The notes under the pieces: generated by a model
What the model was told of the DNA's origin: nothing
The model's input: only the letters and a program-made list of their open reading frames with translations
Database searches by the model: none
Assembly: GCA_944381615.1 (NCBI GenBank)
Contig: CALWLT010000007.1
Location: forward strand, 1 to 64,000
Length of the DNA: 64,000 bases
DNA from: an uncultured Lachnospiraceae bacterium
GTDB taxonomy: Bacteria; Bacillota; Clostridia; Lachnospirales; Lachnospiraceae
Direction of reading: 5' to 3'
Position numbers and translations under genes: made by a program
In this document: piece by piece, positions 1 to 9,045 of the stretch
Layout of the letters: every line of letters begins with the position of its first letter
Position numbering within the stretch: the stretch's first letter is position 1

Positions 1-34
1 ATACCCTCCAAAATACCGTCGTACCTACTTATAT

Positions 35-63
35 ATTATATCAAATAAGTATAAAAAAAGCAA
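35..63 (-). promoter_or_regulatory. promoter reading off the left edge
   Basis: On the minus strand TTGCTT (58-63) and TATAAT (35-40) are separated by exactly 17 bases. A GGAGGG ribosome site follows at 4-9, so a gene probably starts just beyond the left edge of the window. The -35 box overlaps the T-run of a small terminator-like hairpin at 53-74. Confidence 0.5.
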
Positions 64-74
64 GGGAAACCTTG
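53..74 (-). terminator. small terminator-like hairpin
   Basis: Read on the minus strand, CAAGG-TTTC-CCTTG (61-74) is followed by C and seven T. The stem has only 5 bp. No convincing gene ends just upstream of it, so it may be chance or part of the promoter region. Confidence 0.3.
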
Positions 75-293
75 AAAAATAAAGAAAAATTTAATTTTGG
101 TATATTGGATGAAGTGGCAAACTCGGGCGGAGGCAGAGAAGAAGCTACGTGAATTTGAACAGGCCTGCGCGGCAGACAGCCGCACGGGCAAAGCTGGAAA
201 ACGCGGGCAGGCAGGCGGCCACGCCGCCTGATCCGCCCGCAGCGGCCGGTAACGAGCATTTTTTCTCCGGCAGCATTTCCGCCGTCCCGCTTA
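75..293. other. intergenic, no supported gene
   Basis: The left part is AT-rich (75-120), then the sequence turns GC-rich. A 40-codon open stretch begins at an ATG near 110 on the plus strand but has no ribosome site. The minus-strand reading frame has a proline/arginine-rich composition typical of shadow frames. I see no RNA gene here. Confidence 0.4.
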
Positions 294-322
294 TTGAAGA
301 ACGCCCCCGCATATGATAAAAT
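294..322 (+). promoter_or_regulatory. promoter of the lipoprotein gene
   Basis: TTGAAG (294-299) and TAAAAT (317-322) with a 17-base spacer, a good housekeeping-sigma match. The start site would lie near 329, leaving a 5' leader of about 36 bases containing the AAGGAG ribosome site at 349-354. Confidence 0.6.
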
Positions 323-364
323 GGTTCTGTCTTTTAAAAAACTTTTTTAAGGAGAACCTGTTTT

Positions 365-1198
365 ATGAAACGCAGCCTATTCTATCCCGCGCTGGCAATC
401 CTGATCCTGGGAGTATCCGCCTGCAAACCGGAAACGGAAACAGAAACAGAGGACACATCTTTTTCGGACTCATCCGATTCCGCCAAAAATTTCAGTGAAT
501 ACAGAAAACAGAACAATAAGGGCGGAAAACTGCTGGATTCTATTTTGAAAGGCAAAACCTCATCCGAAACGGAAAATCTTCCCTACGAGCCGGTAATCGT
601 TTTTGCCGATGAAGATTCGGAATTTGATATCACGAATATGACTTACAGGGATTTCATCGAATTTTTTGAGGATCTCGGACTTCCGGCAATGGACGTTGAG
701 AAACGCCAGTTTTCCCTGCCTGCGTACGCCGAAGACTGTGAAATGGACGTCTTTTTTGAAAATTACCAGCTGTATCTGAGCCTGGAAACGTATAATCCAA
801 CCGATCAGACCATCTCTCTTATGGATGCAAAGGTACAGTATATCAAAGGGCTTGATGATCTGATCCCGGGCTTATTCGAGCGGGGCTATACCTCGATCCT
901 CGATCATTTGACATTCTGCGGTTTCTCTTTATATGACGCCTATGATATAGAAGGAGAATCCTTTTTAAGCTATCTGTCAGAACCGTACATCGTAAATGGC
1001 GCTTACCTGTCAGGAGCGCAGGAAAAAGCGTTTCAGGAAAAAAGAGAAGTCTTCCTGCAAAAAGCGGCGGAACTCGGATACCGGGGGATCGAAGAAAATT
1101 ATGTGCTTGAAAAAACGCTGCCTGACGGCAGAATCATCCGGATCGATGACAGAGGCCTGGAGATCACTCCCCTGCTGGATGAAACGGCGAATCCATAA
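365..1198 (+). CDS. putative lipoprotein of unknown function
   Basis: 277 residues. The N-terminus is a lipoprotein signal: a short basic start, a hydrophobic stretch and the lipobox VSAC with Cys20, followed by a Glu/Thr/Ser-rich linker. The mature part is acidic and mixed alpha/beta, with no motif I can name. AAGGAG lies 10 bases before the ATG. The gene stands alone with its own promoter (294-322) and terminator (1238-1282). It is likely tethered to the outer face of the membrane. A binding or sensor role is possible but nothing in the sequence shows it. Confidence 0.75.
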   Translation: MKRSLFYPALAILILGVSACKPETETETEDTSFSDSSDSAKNFSEYRKQNNKGGKLLDSILKGKTSSETENLPYEPVIVFADEDSEFDITNMTYRDFIEFFEDLGLPAMDVEKRQFSLPAYAEDCEMDVFFENYQLYLSLETYNPTDQTISLMDAKVQYIKGLDDLIPGLFERGYTSILDHLTFCGFSLYDAYDIEGESFLSYLSEPYIVNGAYLSGAQEKAFQEKREVFLQKAAELGYRGIEENYVLEKTLPDGRIIRIDDRGLEITPLLDETANP

Positions 1199-1237
1199 CC
1201 GGGGACTTTCCGGGATCTGCCGTCCCAAAAAGACGCC

Positions 1238-1282
1238 AAAAAGCGGGCTGAGAGCAGAAAACTCCCGGCCCGCTTTCTTTTT
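1238..1282. terminator. bidirectional terminator
   Basis: The arms AAAGCGGGC (1240-1248) and GCCCGCTTT (1268-1276) are flanked by A-runs on the left and T-runs on the right. The hairpin therefore serves both the lipoprotein gene (plus strand) and the efflux operon ending at 1313 (minus strand). Confidence 0.75.
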
Positions 1283-1312
1283 GCAGAGCGCTTCTCTGCC
1301 TCTTCTTTTTTC

Positions 1313-2521
1313 TCAGTTCATATACCCTCTGAGCGCCCAGTCGTACGTCTCGATGGCCTGCTGGAGATTCATATTGGCCGTCTCCACATCGATCTGACAG
1401 CTCAAATAACTGACCTCCTCGCCCAGCTGCTCCAGCCTCGTGGCGCTGCCCAGCTCCGCCTGCAGGTTCACGGCGTTTAACATCTGCTGCTCCGAGGCCA
1501 GCGCCGCCTCCGCCGAGCGCAGCGCCGTCTGTTTCTGCAGGATATCCTGATAGAGGTTGTTCATTCCCGCGCGGATCGTCTCCTGCTGATTGGCGATCGT
1601 CCGCTCCATGTTTTTCTTATCCGCCGAGCCCTCAGACATATTTTCCAAGGCCCTCTGATTGGATTTCAGCGCCAGATTTTCCGCCAGCGCCGTCTGCGTG
1701 TCCGCCTCCAGGTTCATCAGCGCAATGCGGTTCTCATCTGCCCGCGGCAGATCCGCGATCTCCGGACTGGCGTTGTAATCCCAGCCGGTCATCACGCAGA
1801 GCTGCTGCTTTAAAGACTGCAGGCCGGCCTGCGTCTCTGTCACGCTCGCGCGCAGCGACTCCAGGCTCTGCAGCGACTGCAGCACATCTATCTGCGTCGC
1901 CAGGCCCAGCGCCCGGCTGGCCTCGGTCGCCTGATGGCTCAGTTCCTGCAGCTCCAGCGATTTTTCCAGAAGCGGCTCTGTCTTTTTTACCTGATTGTAG
2001 CTGGCAAACAGGCTCTGCACCTGCGCGATGACCGCGTCCTGCTGGCGCATGTAATCCAGCCGGTCCATCTCGCTGTCCCGGTAGGACGCGTCGGCCGACT
2101 GCTCGGTCTGCAGCGCCGTCGTCTCCGTCAGCACGGCCGCCGACATCAGGCTGGCGTACGCGCTGGCCATTCCCGGCACCGACAGCAGATCCTCCAGATC
2201 GTCCGCCTGATCCCGCAGATTCTCCGCGCTGTCATAGATGTCGTACGCGCCCTCGTACTGCTTCTCCCGTACCTCGGACGCATTGCGCGATTCCCGCCCG
2301 TCCTGGTACGTCGCCTGATTGTTCAGATACGTCGGATTGTATTCCTGTACCAGAAGCTCCAGCTCGTCGTATTCCATCACATTATCCTGAAGTCTGGCCC
2401 AGGTCGCCTCGTCATAGGCGAACTGCGGCGAAGCCGCAGCCGCCGTCAGAGGCGATGAAAGCGCCAGCACGAAGGCGGCAAACACCGATCCCGCCCGTTT
2501 CCCCTGCTGTTTTCTTCTCAT
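1313..2521 (-). CDS. TolC-like exported coiled-coil protein 1
   Basis: 402 residues from the ATG at 2521, which has GAGGG upstream; an in-frame TTG lies four codons earlier. A signal peptide (about residues 1-30, ending near TAAAAS) precedes a long, Gln/Glu/Ala-rich, mostly helical chain, as in the helical part of outer-membrane-factor (TolC) proteins. It is a paralogue of the next gene upstream: both carry a Y-N-A motif, an RIA-x-MN-x2-AD-x-Q pattern in the middle and a Y-[DE]-WA near the C-terminus. It is the last gene of the RND operon. TolC needs an outer membrane, which this organism probably lacks, so the protein may instead extend the pump through the wall (inference). Confidence 0.7.
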   Translation of the reverse strand: MRRKQQGKRAGSVFAAFVLALSSPLTAAAASPQFAYDEATWARLQDNVMEYDELELLVQEYNPTYLNNQATYQDGRESRNASEVREKQYEGAYDIYDSAENLRDQADDLEDLLSVPGMASAYASLMSAAVLTETTALQTEQSADASYRDSEMDRLDYMRQQDAVIAQVQSLFASYNQVKKTEPLLEKSLELQELSHQATEASRALGLATQIDVLQSLQSLESLRASVTETQAGLQSLKQQLCVMTGWDYNASPEIADLPRADENRIALMNLEADTQTALAENLALKSNQRALENMSEGSADKKNMERTIANQQETIRAGMNNLYQDILQKQTALRSAEAALASEQQMLNAVNLQAELGSATRLEQLGEEVSYLSCQIDVETANMNLQQAIETYDWALRGYMN

Positions 2522-2613
2522 CTTAACCCTCAACCTTTCTTATCCCGGGCTCCCTTACGCCCGCCCGAATGCGCTCCTTATTCCCGCGCCTCCATATCTG
2601 TCCCGCGCCCGGC

Positions 2614-3852
2614 TCAGCCGGCGTCGGCCAGAATCAGTCCCTTTACCGCCCACTCATAATCGCCGGCCGCCCGCTCATAATCGCAGACCGCCGCCGTGTA
2701 GGCGGCCTGGCTGCTCAGCCAGGCATATTCCGCCTGCAGGTAATCCGCCCGGCCCAGCATCCCGAGCGCATTCTGCGCCTGAGCGGCCTGCCAGCTTTTC
2801 TGCGCCGCCTCATACTGCGCCTTCACGCCCTCAAAGGCCTGGCGCTTTGCCATCACGCCCGCGTACAGGTTTTCCAGCTGAATCGCCACCGTCTGCTCCG
2901 TCATCGCCACATTCCGCTGCTTGTTGCCGCGCGCCGCGGAACCGTCGGCCGCCGTCTGCTTGATGGTCTGCAGATCGTAATTGGCCCACACGGCCGCCTG
3001 CCGGTCCGCCTGGGGATTCATCGCCGCGATCCGGCTTTCCTCCGGCGGCGTGACCGGCTCAAATTCCACCGGCGCGTTATAGGGAAATCCCAGCAGGATC
3101 AGCAGATTCTGGCGCAGATTGGAAAGTCCCGCCTCCAGCTGCAGCGCGCCGCTTCTCGCCTGCGTAAGCGTCCGCTGGGCCATCAGCACATCCCGGGCCG
3201 CAGCGCCTCCCAGCGCCTGCCTTGCCTGCGCCTCTTCCAGCCGGGCCTGCGCCAGCTCCTCGCTCTTTTGCAGCGCCGCCTCCTGCGCGGCCTGCGCCTC
3301 ATACTGCAGATACAGATTCTGCACCGTCTTGACCAGCTGATTTTTCGTGTGGCGCAGCGTCCGCTCGCCGGATCCGGACAGTTCGCTGTTTGTCATCTTC
3401 TGCGCCTGCTTTCGCAGCTCCTGCGCCGCATCCCGGTAGCCCTCGTAGAGAGCGCGCGTCTCCGCGTCCATCTCGCTGCTCTTAATGTCAAACGCGTCCT
3501 CCATCCGCTCGTCGGCCTCCTCCGCCAGATCGCGGGCCGCCGCGATGTTCGTCGTGCTGCGGTACAGCTGGGTATTCAGATTGCGGTACGTCGTATTATA
3601 ATTTTCGATGCGCCCGCTGATCTCGCCGTATGCAAGCACCGAATCCTCCAGCTCCTCTTTGCTGTAGGCCGGCTCTTCCTGCGCCTGCGGCAGTCCTTCT
3701 CCCAGCGCCGGACCGGCGGCCGGCGTATCCGCCTGCGCCTCCCGGCCGGAATCCGGCACCGCCGCCGCATACACAGCAGCCGGAGAAGCCGTCTCCGCCG
3801 CCAGGCATACACCCAGAATCAGCGCCGCCCTGCGCCATCCCGTTGTTCTCAT
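2614..3852 (-). CDS. TolC-like exported coiled-coil protein 2
   Basis: 412 residues. The ATG at 3852 overlaps the TGA of the tetR gene as ATGA, so translation is probably coupled; a TTG two codons earlier is less likely. A signal peptide (residues 1-30) is followed by a Pro/Gly/Ala-rich linker and then long helical segments rich in Gln, Ala and Glu, typical of TolC/OMF helical barrels. It shares several motifs with the paralogue 80 bp downstream, including YNAPVEF versus YNASPEI and YEWAVKG versus YDWALRG. Two copies in one operon could form a hetero-oligomer. The family assignment is from pattern, not from a search. Confidence 0.7.
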   Translation of the reverse strand: MRTTGWRRAALILGVCLAAETASPAAVYAAAVPDSGREAQADTPAAGPALGEGLPQAQEEPAYSKEELEDSVLAYGEISGRIENYNTTYRNLNTQLYRSTTNIAAARDLAEEADERMEDAFDIKSSEMDAETRALYEGYRDAAQELRKQAQKMTNSELSGSGERTLRHTKNQLVKTVQNLYLQYEAQAAQEAALQKSEELAQARLEEAQARQALGGAAARDVLMAQRTLTQARSGALQLEAGLSNLRQNLLILLGFPYNAPVEFEPVTPPEESRIAAMNPQADRQAAVWANYDLQTIKQTAADGSAARGNKQRNVAMTEQTVAIQLENLYAGVMAKRQAFEGVKAQYEAAQKSWQAAQAQNALGMLGRADYLQAEYAWLSSQAAYTAAVCDYERAAGDYEWAVKGLILADAG

Positions 3853-4511
3853 CTCCAATCTCTCCTTCCCGCCGCAGCCGGCCGCCTTAACAGGTTCACG
3901 CCGCAGCGAAGCACCTCTTCCCGGGCGCGGAAATGTTCCCGCACCTCGTCCAGGGGAATTCCGTCAAAAAAGCGGGCAATCTCCATGCCGATACACGTCA
4001 TGGCCAGATCGAAGAACGCGGTAAACCGCTCCCAGCTCATGGCCCGCATCGACACACCCACGCAGCGCTCATAGATCTGCTGCTGCAGCGTCCGGCGCCT
4101 GCTGTTGCCGCAGATATCCGGATCCATACCGCACAGCTGCAGAAGAAGAGTATTCCGCTCGCCGGAATCCAGCTGGTTTCTCAGAAATTCACTGTTCTGC
4201 TTCCTCTCGCAGAGCCGGATGGCGCGCTCCAGAAACTGCTCCAGCATCGCCCAGATATCGCCGTTCGACTCCTCCACGCACTGTCTTCCGCAGTCATAGA
4301 ACTCTCCCGCGTATTCGTCGTGGAGATAACTCATCACATCCTGCCTGCTTTCAAAATACGTATAGAAGCTGCCCCTGGAAATCTGCGCCTCCTTTATCAG
4401 GCGGCCGACCGACGCCCGGTCAAATCCGGACCGGATATATTCATTCAGACAGGCGTCGCGAATCTTATTGCGCTTTTCCTCCGGCAGCCTGTAAAATCGT
4501 TCGCTCGGCAT
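3849..4511 (-). CDS. TetR/AcrR-family transcriptional regulator
   Basis: 220 residues. The N-terminal helix-turn-helix is clear: after RDACLNEYIRSGFDRASVGR, residues near 45-60 (ISRGSFYTYFESRQD) match the TetR recognition helix. The C-terminal ligand domain is divergent. The gene sits inside the efflux operon, 89 bp after the RND pump gene and overlapping the second TolC-like gene by 4 bp, so it is co-transcribed with its likely target. By analogy with AcrR-type repressors it probably senses a pump substrate and represses the operon; the operator is not proven. Confidence 0.85.
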   Translation of the reverse strand: MPSERFYRLPEEKRNKIRDACLNEYIRSGFDRASVGRLIKEAQISRGSFYTYFESRQDVMSYLHDEYAGEFYDCGRQCVEESNGDIWAMLEQFLERAIRLCERKQNSEFLRNQLDSGERNTLLLQLCGMDPDICGNSRRRTLQQQIYERCVGVSMRAMSWERFTAFFDLAMTCIGMEIARFFDGIPLDEVREHFRAREEVLRCGVNLLRRPAAAGRRDWR

Positions 4512-4600
4512 CCTGCGCGCCCCCTTTTCCTCTGTTTTCGTTCTGCGCCCTGCTGCGCAGCCGCCGTCCGCTTATCCTTCCTTCGTCTTCTTTCCCCCGC

Positions 4601-7600
4601 CTAATCGCAGTCTAACTCGGCGTACTGATTGTAGCGGCTCTTTCCCATCTTGTCGACCACCCGGTAGAAGGTCGGCAGAAGCAGAAGCGTCAGCAGCGTG
4701 GCAGCGCTCAGGCCGCCTACATTGACCAGAGCCAGATCCTGCATCATCGCGCCTGCATCGCCGTAAGCGAGGGCGTTCGGCATCATGGAAATAATCGTTG
4801 TCAGCGTCGTCATCAGGATCGGGCGCAGGCGGATGGCCCCCGCCTCGACCAGCGCCTGATCAAGCGGCTGATCCACCCGCAGCTGGTTGACCGTATCCAC
4901 ATAGAGAATTCCGTTATTTACTACGGTTCCCACCAGCATCAGAAAGCCCAGCGTCGATGTCATGCTGATCGAACAGTCCGCCAGGAACAGAAGGCCGAAC
5001 GAGCCGATCAGGCTGAAAGGAATCGTCATCATAACCATCATAGAAAACTTCGGCGACTCAAACTGGATCGCCATCACGATAAAGACCAGGAAAACGGCTG
5101 TAATCAGCGCCTGTATCAGCGCGCCGATCTCCTCGCCCATCATCTCATCCATACTGTTGACGGCATGCTGCACGCCGGCCGGCAGCGGATAGCTGTTCAC
5201 AAATTCGTTGACATCCGCCTCTGCCGTATCCTTGTATTCGGCCTGCGCCTGCATGGTAATCGCCACCTGATACTGCTTGTCGCGGCGGGAAATCTGCTGC
5301 GGGCTGTCCTCATAGGAAATCTCTCCCAGATCCTCCAGCGGCAGCGTCGTGCCCGATCCGGTGGTAATCATCATTCCCTGCAGCGCCGCAATAGAGTTGT
5401 AGCGATCAGGCGCAAATTCCACAATCACATCCTGATCCTCGCCGTTGACCGTTACCGTGGCCGCCGTCACACCGCTTAAATTGCTGTAGATCACCTGGCC
5501 GATGCTGGCCGGCGTCAGTCCCTCTGCCTCCGCCATCGCCGGATCGATGCGGACCCGCACGACAGGCGCGGCATTTTCCACAGAGGAGTGCACCTGCATG
5601 ACATCCTCGCGCGCCCGCAGCTGCGTGACCAGATCATCTACCGTATCGCGCAGCAGATCATAATCGGTTCCTTCCAGATCTACCTCAATCTGGTCGCCGC
5701 TGCTCATACTGCTGCTCATGGTGGTGCTGCCCGATTCAATGCTGATCGTCACGTCCGGATAATCCTGCGTCGCATAGCGCCATTTCTCGATGACCTCGTC
5801 CGTGCTCAGCGTCCGGTCGTCTTTCAGGTACGCGTTCAGCGATACCTCATTTCCCATGGAGAGGCCGACGCCGCTGGCTCCGAACGTCATCAGATAATGA
5901 TCCACGTCCTCCTCGGCCGCCACCATCTCCTCCAGATCCGACATGGTATCGCGGATGGCCGCCACCGAATAGCCCGGCTTCGTCTTGACCGTCATGGACA
6001 CGATTCCCTCATCGATCGAGGTCATCAGCACCATCCCCAGCCGCGATGCCATAGCGAAAGAAAGCACCAGCAGCAAAATTACCGTGCCAAACACCAGGCG
6101 GTAGCGTGTGATGACCTTCGGCATATGGCTGCGGTACCACTCCTGTCCTTTCTTGACCAGGCCGCCCACCGGCGAATGCTCTTTCTCCACCGGATGCCAC
6201 AGAAGATAGCACATCGGCACGATGATAACCGCCGAAAACAGCGAAGCCGTCATACAGAACACGATCGTCCAGCCCAGCTGCGTAAACATCTGGCCGGAAA
6301 GTCCTTTCATCATCAGAAGCGGGATAAAGACAACGCAGGTGGTTACCGTACCGCCCGTGATGGATCCGATCATCGTCCGGCTTCCCTCGATAGCCGCCTT
6401 TAAAAAATCCAGCTTTTCTCTGGCGCGGAAACAGCCGTCCAGCACGTTGATGGAGTTATCCACCATCATGCCGACGCCAAGCACCAGAGCCGTCAGCGAT
6501 ATCAGGTTCAGGGTAAATCCCATCAGGCTCATGCAGATCAGAGACAGTACCACGGATATGGGGATCGAGGTGCCGACGATAACCGACGCCCTCATGTCCC
6601 CGTAAAACAGAAACAGAATCAGCATCGAGAGGATGACGGCCATGATCAGCGTCTGCACCACGCCCTCGATAGAGCTTCTTAACAGCTCGCTGGAATCATT
6701 GACCACCGTGATCTCCATGCCCGGAAATTCCGCCCGGATCTCATCGATGGTATCCATGACCTGATCCGATACCTCCAGAGCCGTCGAGCTCTGCTGCTTC
6801 TGAATACTGATGGAGATGACATCTTCCCCGTTATAACGGCCGATCGAGGACTCCTCCTCCGGCGCCTCATAGACGTTCGCCACGTCCGACAGATGAATGA
6901 TATCGCCGTTTCCCAGCGGGATAACCACATCCTTCAGGCGTTCCGTACTGTCAAAGTCATTGCTCACGCTGACATCCAGATTCTGCTTTCCGACCGCCAC
7001 ATCCCCCGCAGGGATCGTAAAATCTGCCGCGCCCACAATCTGCGCGATCGTGGTCATGCTGAGGTTATACTGCGCCAGCTTCTCCGGGATCAGCTCCACC
7101 CGCGTGTACAGATCCTGCCCGCCGGCCACGGATACCTCGCCGACTGCGCTCAGCTTCTCAAACTCCGGCACCAGGTTTTCATCCACATACGTATAGAGGT
7201 TGCCCGGAACATCGCCGCTGACCGCCAGCGTAACCGCCGGCATGGCGTTGATATCCATCTCAATGATATTGGGTTCTTCGCTCTCCTCCGGCATCTGGCT
7301 CTGAATGCCGTCCATGGCCTTCTTCATGTTAATGTAGGCCGTGTCCATGTTCGTCCCGTATTCGTACTGGACGATCACAATCGAGACATTCTCCTGCGAC
7401 ACGGACTGAATCGTATCCACCGAATCCAGCGAGGTAATCGCGTCCTCCTGCTTCTTGGTAATCAGTTCCGTGATATCGTCCGGGCTCGCGCCGGGATAGA
7501 CCGTGGCGATGACCAGCATGGGCATCTCCATCTCCGGGATCAGCTCCATCTTCATCGCGAACAGGGACTGGAATCCGAAATAGGCGATGGTAATCAGGCC

Positions 7601-7651
7601 CAGGATAACCGTAACCGGCCGCTTGACCGCAAATTTTGTCAGCGCAATCAT
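4601..7651 (-). CDS. RND-family efflux pump (AcrB/HAE1-like)
   Basis: 1016 residues, full length for the family. It begins with the typical first membrane helix (KFAVKRPVTVILGL), followed by a large extracytoplasmic porter loop with PGASPDDI. The central helices carry VGMMVDNSIN, where the Asp is the proton-relay position in TM4. A second loop and six C-terminal helices follow (SPKFSMMVMMTIPFSLIGS; LRPILMTTLTTI). The start overlaps the adaptor stop by 4 bp (ATGA). It probably exports a hydrophobic compound using the proton gradient, together with the adaptor and possibly the TolC-like proteins. The substrate is unknown. Confidence 0.93.
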   Translation of the reverse strand: MIALTKFAVKRPVTVILGLITIAYFGFQSLFAMKMELIPEMEMPMLVIATVYPGASPDDITELITKKQEDAITSLDSVDTIQSVSQENVSIVIVQYEYGTNMDTAYINMKKAMDGIQSQMPEESEEPNIIEMDINAMPAVTLAVSGDVPGNLYTYVDENLVPEFEKLSAVGEVSVAGGQDLYTRVELIPEKLAQYNLSMTTIAQIVGAADFTIPAGDVAVGKQNLDVSVSNDFDSTERLKDVVIPLGNGDIIHLSDVANVYEAPEEESSIGRYNGEDVISISIQKQQSSTALEVSDQVMDTIDEIRAEFPGMEITVVNDSSELLRSSIEGVVQTLIMAVILSMLILFLFYGDMRASVIVGTSIPISVVLSLICMSLMGFTLNLISLTALVLGVGMMVDNSINVLDGCFRAREKLDFLKAAIEGSRTMIGSITGGTVTTCVVFIPLLMMKGLSGQMFTQLGWTIVFCMTASLFSAVIIVPMCYLLWHPVEKEHSPVGGLVKKGQEWYRSHMPKVITRYRLVFGTVILLLVLSFAMASRLGMVLMTSIDEGIVSMTVKTKPGYSVAAIRDTMSDLEEMVAAEEDVDHYLMTFGASGVGLSMGNEVSLNAYLKDDRTLSTDEVIEKWRYATQDYPDVTISIESGSTTMSSSMSSGDQIEVDLEGTDYDLLRDTVDDLVTQLRAREDVMQVHSSVENAAPVVRVRIDPAMAEAEGLTPASIGQVIYSNLSGVTAATVTVNGEDQDVIVEFAPDRYNSIAALQGMMITTGSGTTLPLEDLGEISYEDSPQQISRRDKQYQVAITMQAQAEYKDTAEADVNEFVNSYPLPAGVQHAVNSMDEMMGEEIGALIQALITAVFLVFIVMAIQFESPKFSMMVMMTIPFSLIGSFGLLFLADCSISMTSTLGFLMLVGTVVNNGILYVDTVNQLRVDQPLDQALVEAGAIRLRPILMTTLTTIISMMPNALAYGDAGAMMQDLALVNVGGLSAATLLTLLLLPTFYRVVDKMGKSRYNQYAELDCD

Positions 7652-8829
7652 CTGTCTTCACCCGCCCCGTCTGTCTCCGGTGCCGCGCCTTCCCCGGCCT
7701 GACCGGCCGCGTCTGCTCCGGCCTGGCCGTCCGCATCAGATCCGGCCTGAGCAGCTGCATCCGCCCCGGCCTGGCCGGCCGCATCCTCTCCGGCTACCAG
7801 AACCTCTGCCTGATCGACCAGCTCATTGCTCCAGCTGGTAATGACCCGGCTGCTCTCGTCCAGGCCGGACAGAACCTCCAGCCATTCACTGTCATAGATT
7901 CCCGCTTCGATATCCGTCTTTACCGCAATTCCGTCCGCGTAGCAGTACACGAACGGGACGCCGTCGTCGTAGCTGACCGCGTCCACCGGCACAGACAGCG
8001 CCTGATCGGCCTCATCCATCACAACCGTCAGCTTCACGCGCATCCCGGTCGTCAGACCGCCGGCATCCGCCGTGACCGCTCTTACATCGTACAGGCCGGA
8101 GGCATTGACCATCGTCCCGATCTCCGTCACAGTCCCCTCATACGTCACGCCGTTTTTCTCCAGCGTTACCGTATCCCCGGTCTCCATATTCCGATGGATT
8201 TTCTCCGTAATCCCGAATGTAACCTGCAGCTGTGACGCGCCGGAGATCGTGCAGACTTCCGTGGACGTGCTGATGTGATCGTGCGGCTCCACGCCCCTTG
8301 ATTCAATCACGCCGTCGATGGGAGCCGTGACCGTCGTGTATTCCACCTGCAGATCATACTGGTTCTTCGCCGACTCGTAGGAAATACGGGCGCTCTGCAG
8401 CGCGCTCTGCGCCTGCTCCATCTGCTCCTGAGACACAAACCCCTCCGAATAAAGCGCCGCCGTCCGGTTCGCCGTGTTCGTCGCATTGTCCAGCGCCACG
8501 GCGGCCGCCTCCGTCTGCAGTTTCAGCGCCGTCAGCGCGTCGGAATCGATCCGGCACAGCGCCTGCCCGGCCGTGACCGTATCGCCGGCCTGGAAATAGA
8601 CCTCCAGCACCTCGCCCGCCATCTTGGGCATGACCACCGCCCGGGACTGCGGCTCGATCAGTCCCGTCAGATCCGTATAAAGGACGATATCCCGCCGTTC
8701 GGGATTCTCCACACGGACCGTCGGCCTCGTCTCATAATTGAACACCGGTTCCTTCTGCAGAAACCGCATTCCGATCAGCCCGCAGAGCACAACCGCTGCG
8801 GCCGCCACTGCTATTTTTCTCTTTTTCAT
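7648..8829 (-). CDS. RND efflux periplasmic-type adaptor (MFP, AcrA/HlyD-like)
   Basis: 393 residues. A signal-anchor (residues 5-23) precedes a lipoyl/barrel-sandwich half (PKMAGEVLEVYFQAGDTVTA), a short alpha-hairpin, the second lipoyl half (TVTAPIDGVIESRGV) and beta-barrel domains. The C-terminus is an odd Gln-Ala-Gly-Asp tail made of octapeptide repeats. GGAGGAG lies just before the ATG. It is the first gene of the efflux operon and is translationally coupled to the pump gene. It would link the pump to the wall or to the TolC-like partners. Confidence 0.9.
   Translation of the reverse strand: MKKRKIAVAAAAVVLCGLIGMRFLQKEPVFNYETRPTVRVENPERRDIVLYTDLTGLIEPQSRAVVMPKMAGEVLEVYFQAGDTVTAGQALCRIDSDALTALKLQTEAAAVALDNATNTANRTAALYSEGFVSQEQMEQAQSALQSARISYESAKNQYDLQVEYTTVTAPIDGVIESRGVEPHDHISTSTEVCTISGASQLQVTFGITEKIHRNMETGDTVTLEKNGVTYEGTVTEIGTMVNASGLYDVRAVTADAGGLTTGMRVKLTVVMDEADQALSVPVDAVSYDDGVPFVYCYADGIAVKTDIEAGIYDSEWLEVLSGLDESSRVITSWSNELVDQAEVLVAGEDAAGQAGADAAAQAGSDADGQAGADAAGQAGEGAAPETDGAGEDR
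7684..7779 (-). repeat. octapeptide-coding tandem repeat in the adaptor tail
   Basis: Four consecutive 24-bp units encode AGQAGADA, AAQAGSDA, DGQAGADA and AGQAGEGA at the C-terminus of the adaptor. The units keep the frame, so copy-number changes would lengthen or shorten the tail without breaking the gene. Confidence 0.7.
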
Positions 8830-8892
8830 CTTCTCCTCCGCCTTTTATGTATCATTTTAAAAATATCCATCCGATTACCCATTTTACGCAAC

Positions 8893-8937
8893 ATCCGGCC
8901 GGATTTCCACTACCAATCTTTCCCATCTGTGTACACA
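8893..8937 (-). promoter_or_regulatory. candidate operator palindromes upstream of the efflux operon
   Basis: Two perfect palindromes lie upstream of the adaptor gene: ATCCGGCCGGAT (8893-8904) and TGTGTACACA (8928-8937). Either could be bound by one of the two flanking TetR-type regulators. I could not place a convincing promoter with 17-base spacing. Confidence 0.3.
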
Positions 8938-8994
8938 AAAAAAGCAAAATGTATCCCTCTTTTCCATTTTACAGTGGATACATTCTGCTTTTTG
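8938..8994 (-). terminator. terminator after the upstream tetR gene
   Basis: An 18-bp stem with one mismatch pairs the AAAAAGC-to-GTATCC arm (8939-8956) with the GGATAC-to-CTTTTT arm (8977-8994). On the minus strand it is followed by a run of seven T, so it would end transcripts from the tetR gene at 9046-9663. Confidence 0.65.
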
Positions 8995-9045
8995 TTCATT
9001 TTTCTGTGACAGAACCGGTTTTCCTGTCTTTTTTCTGCCTGCCTT

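Noticed and set aside
2569..4074. Long plus-strand open frame opposite the TolC-like and TetR genes
   Set aside because: Arg/Leu/His-rich shadow of GC-rich coding sequence on the other strand; no ribosome site and no family resemblance.
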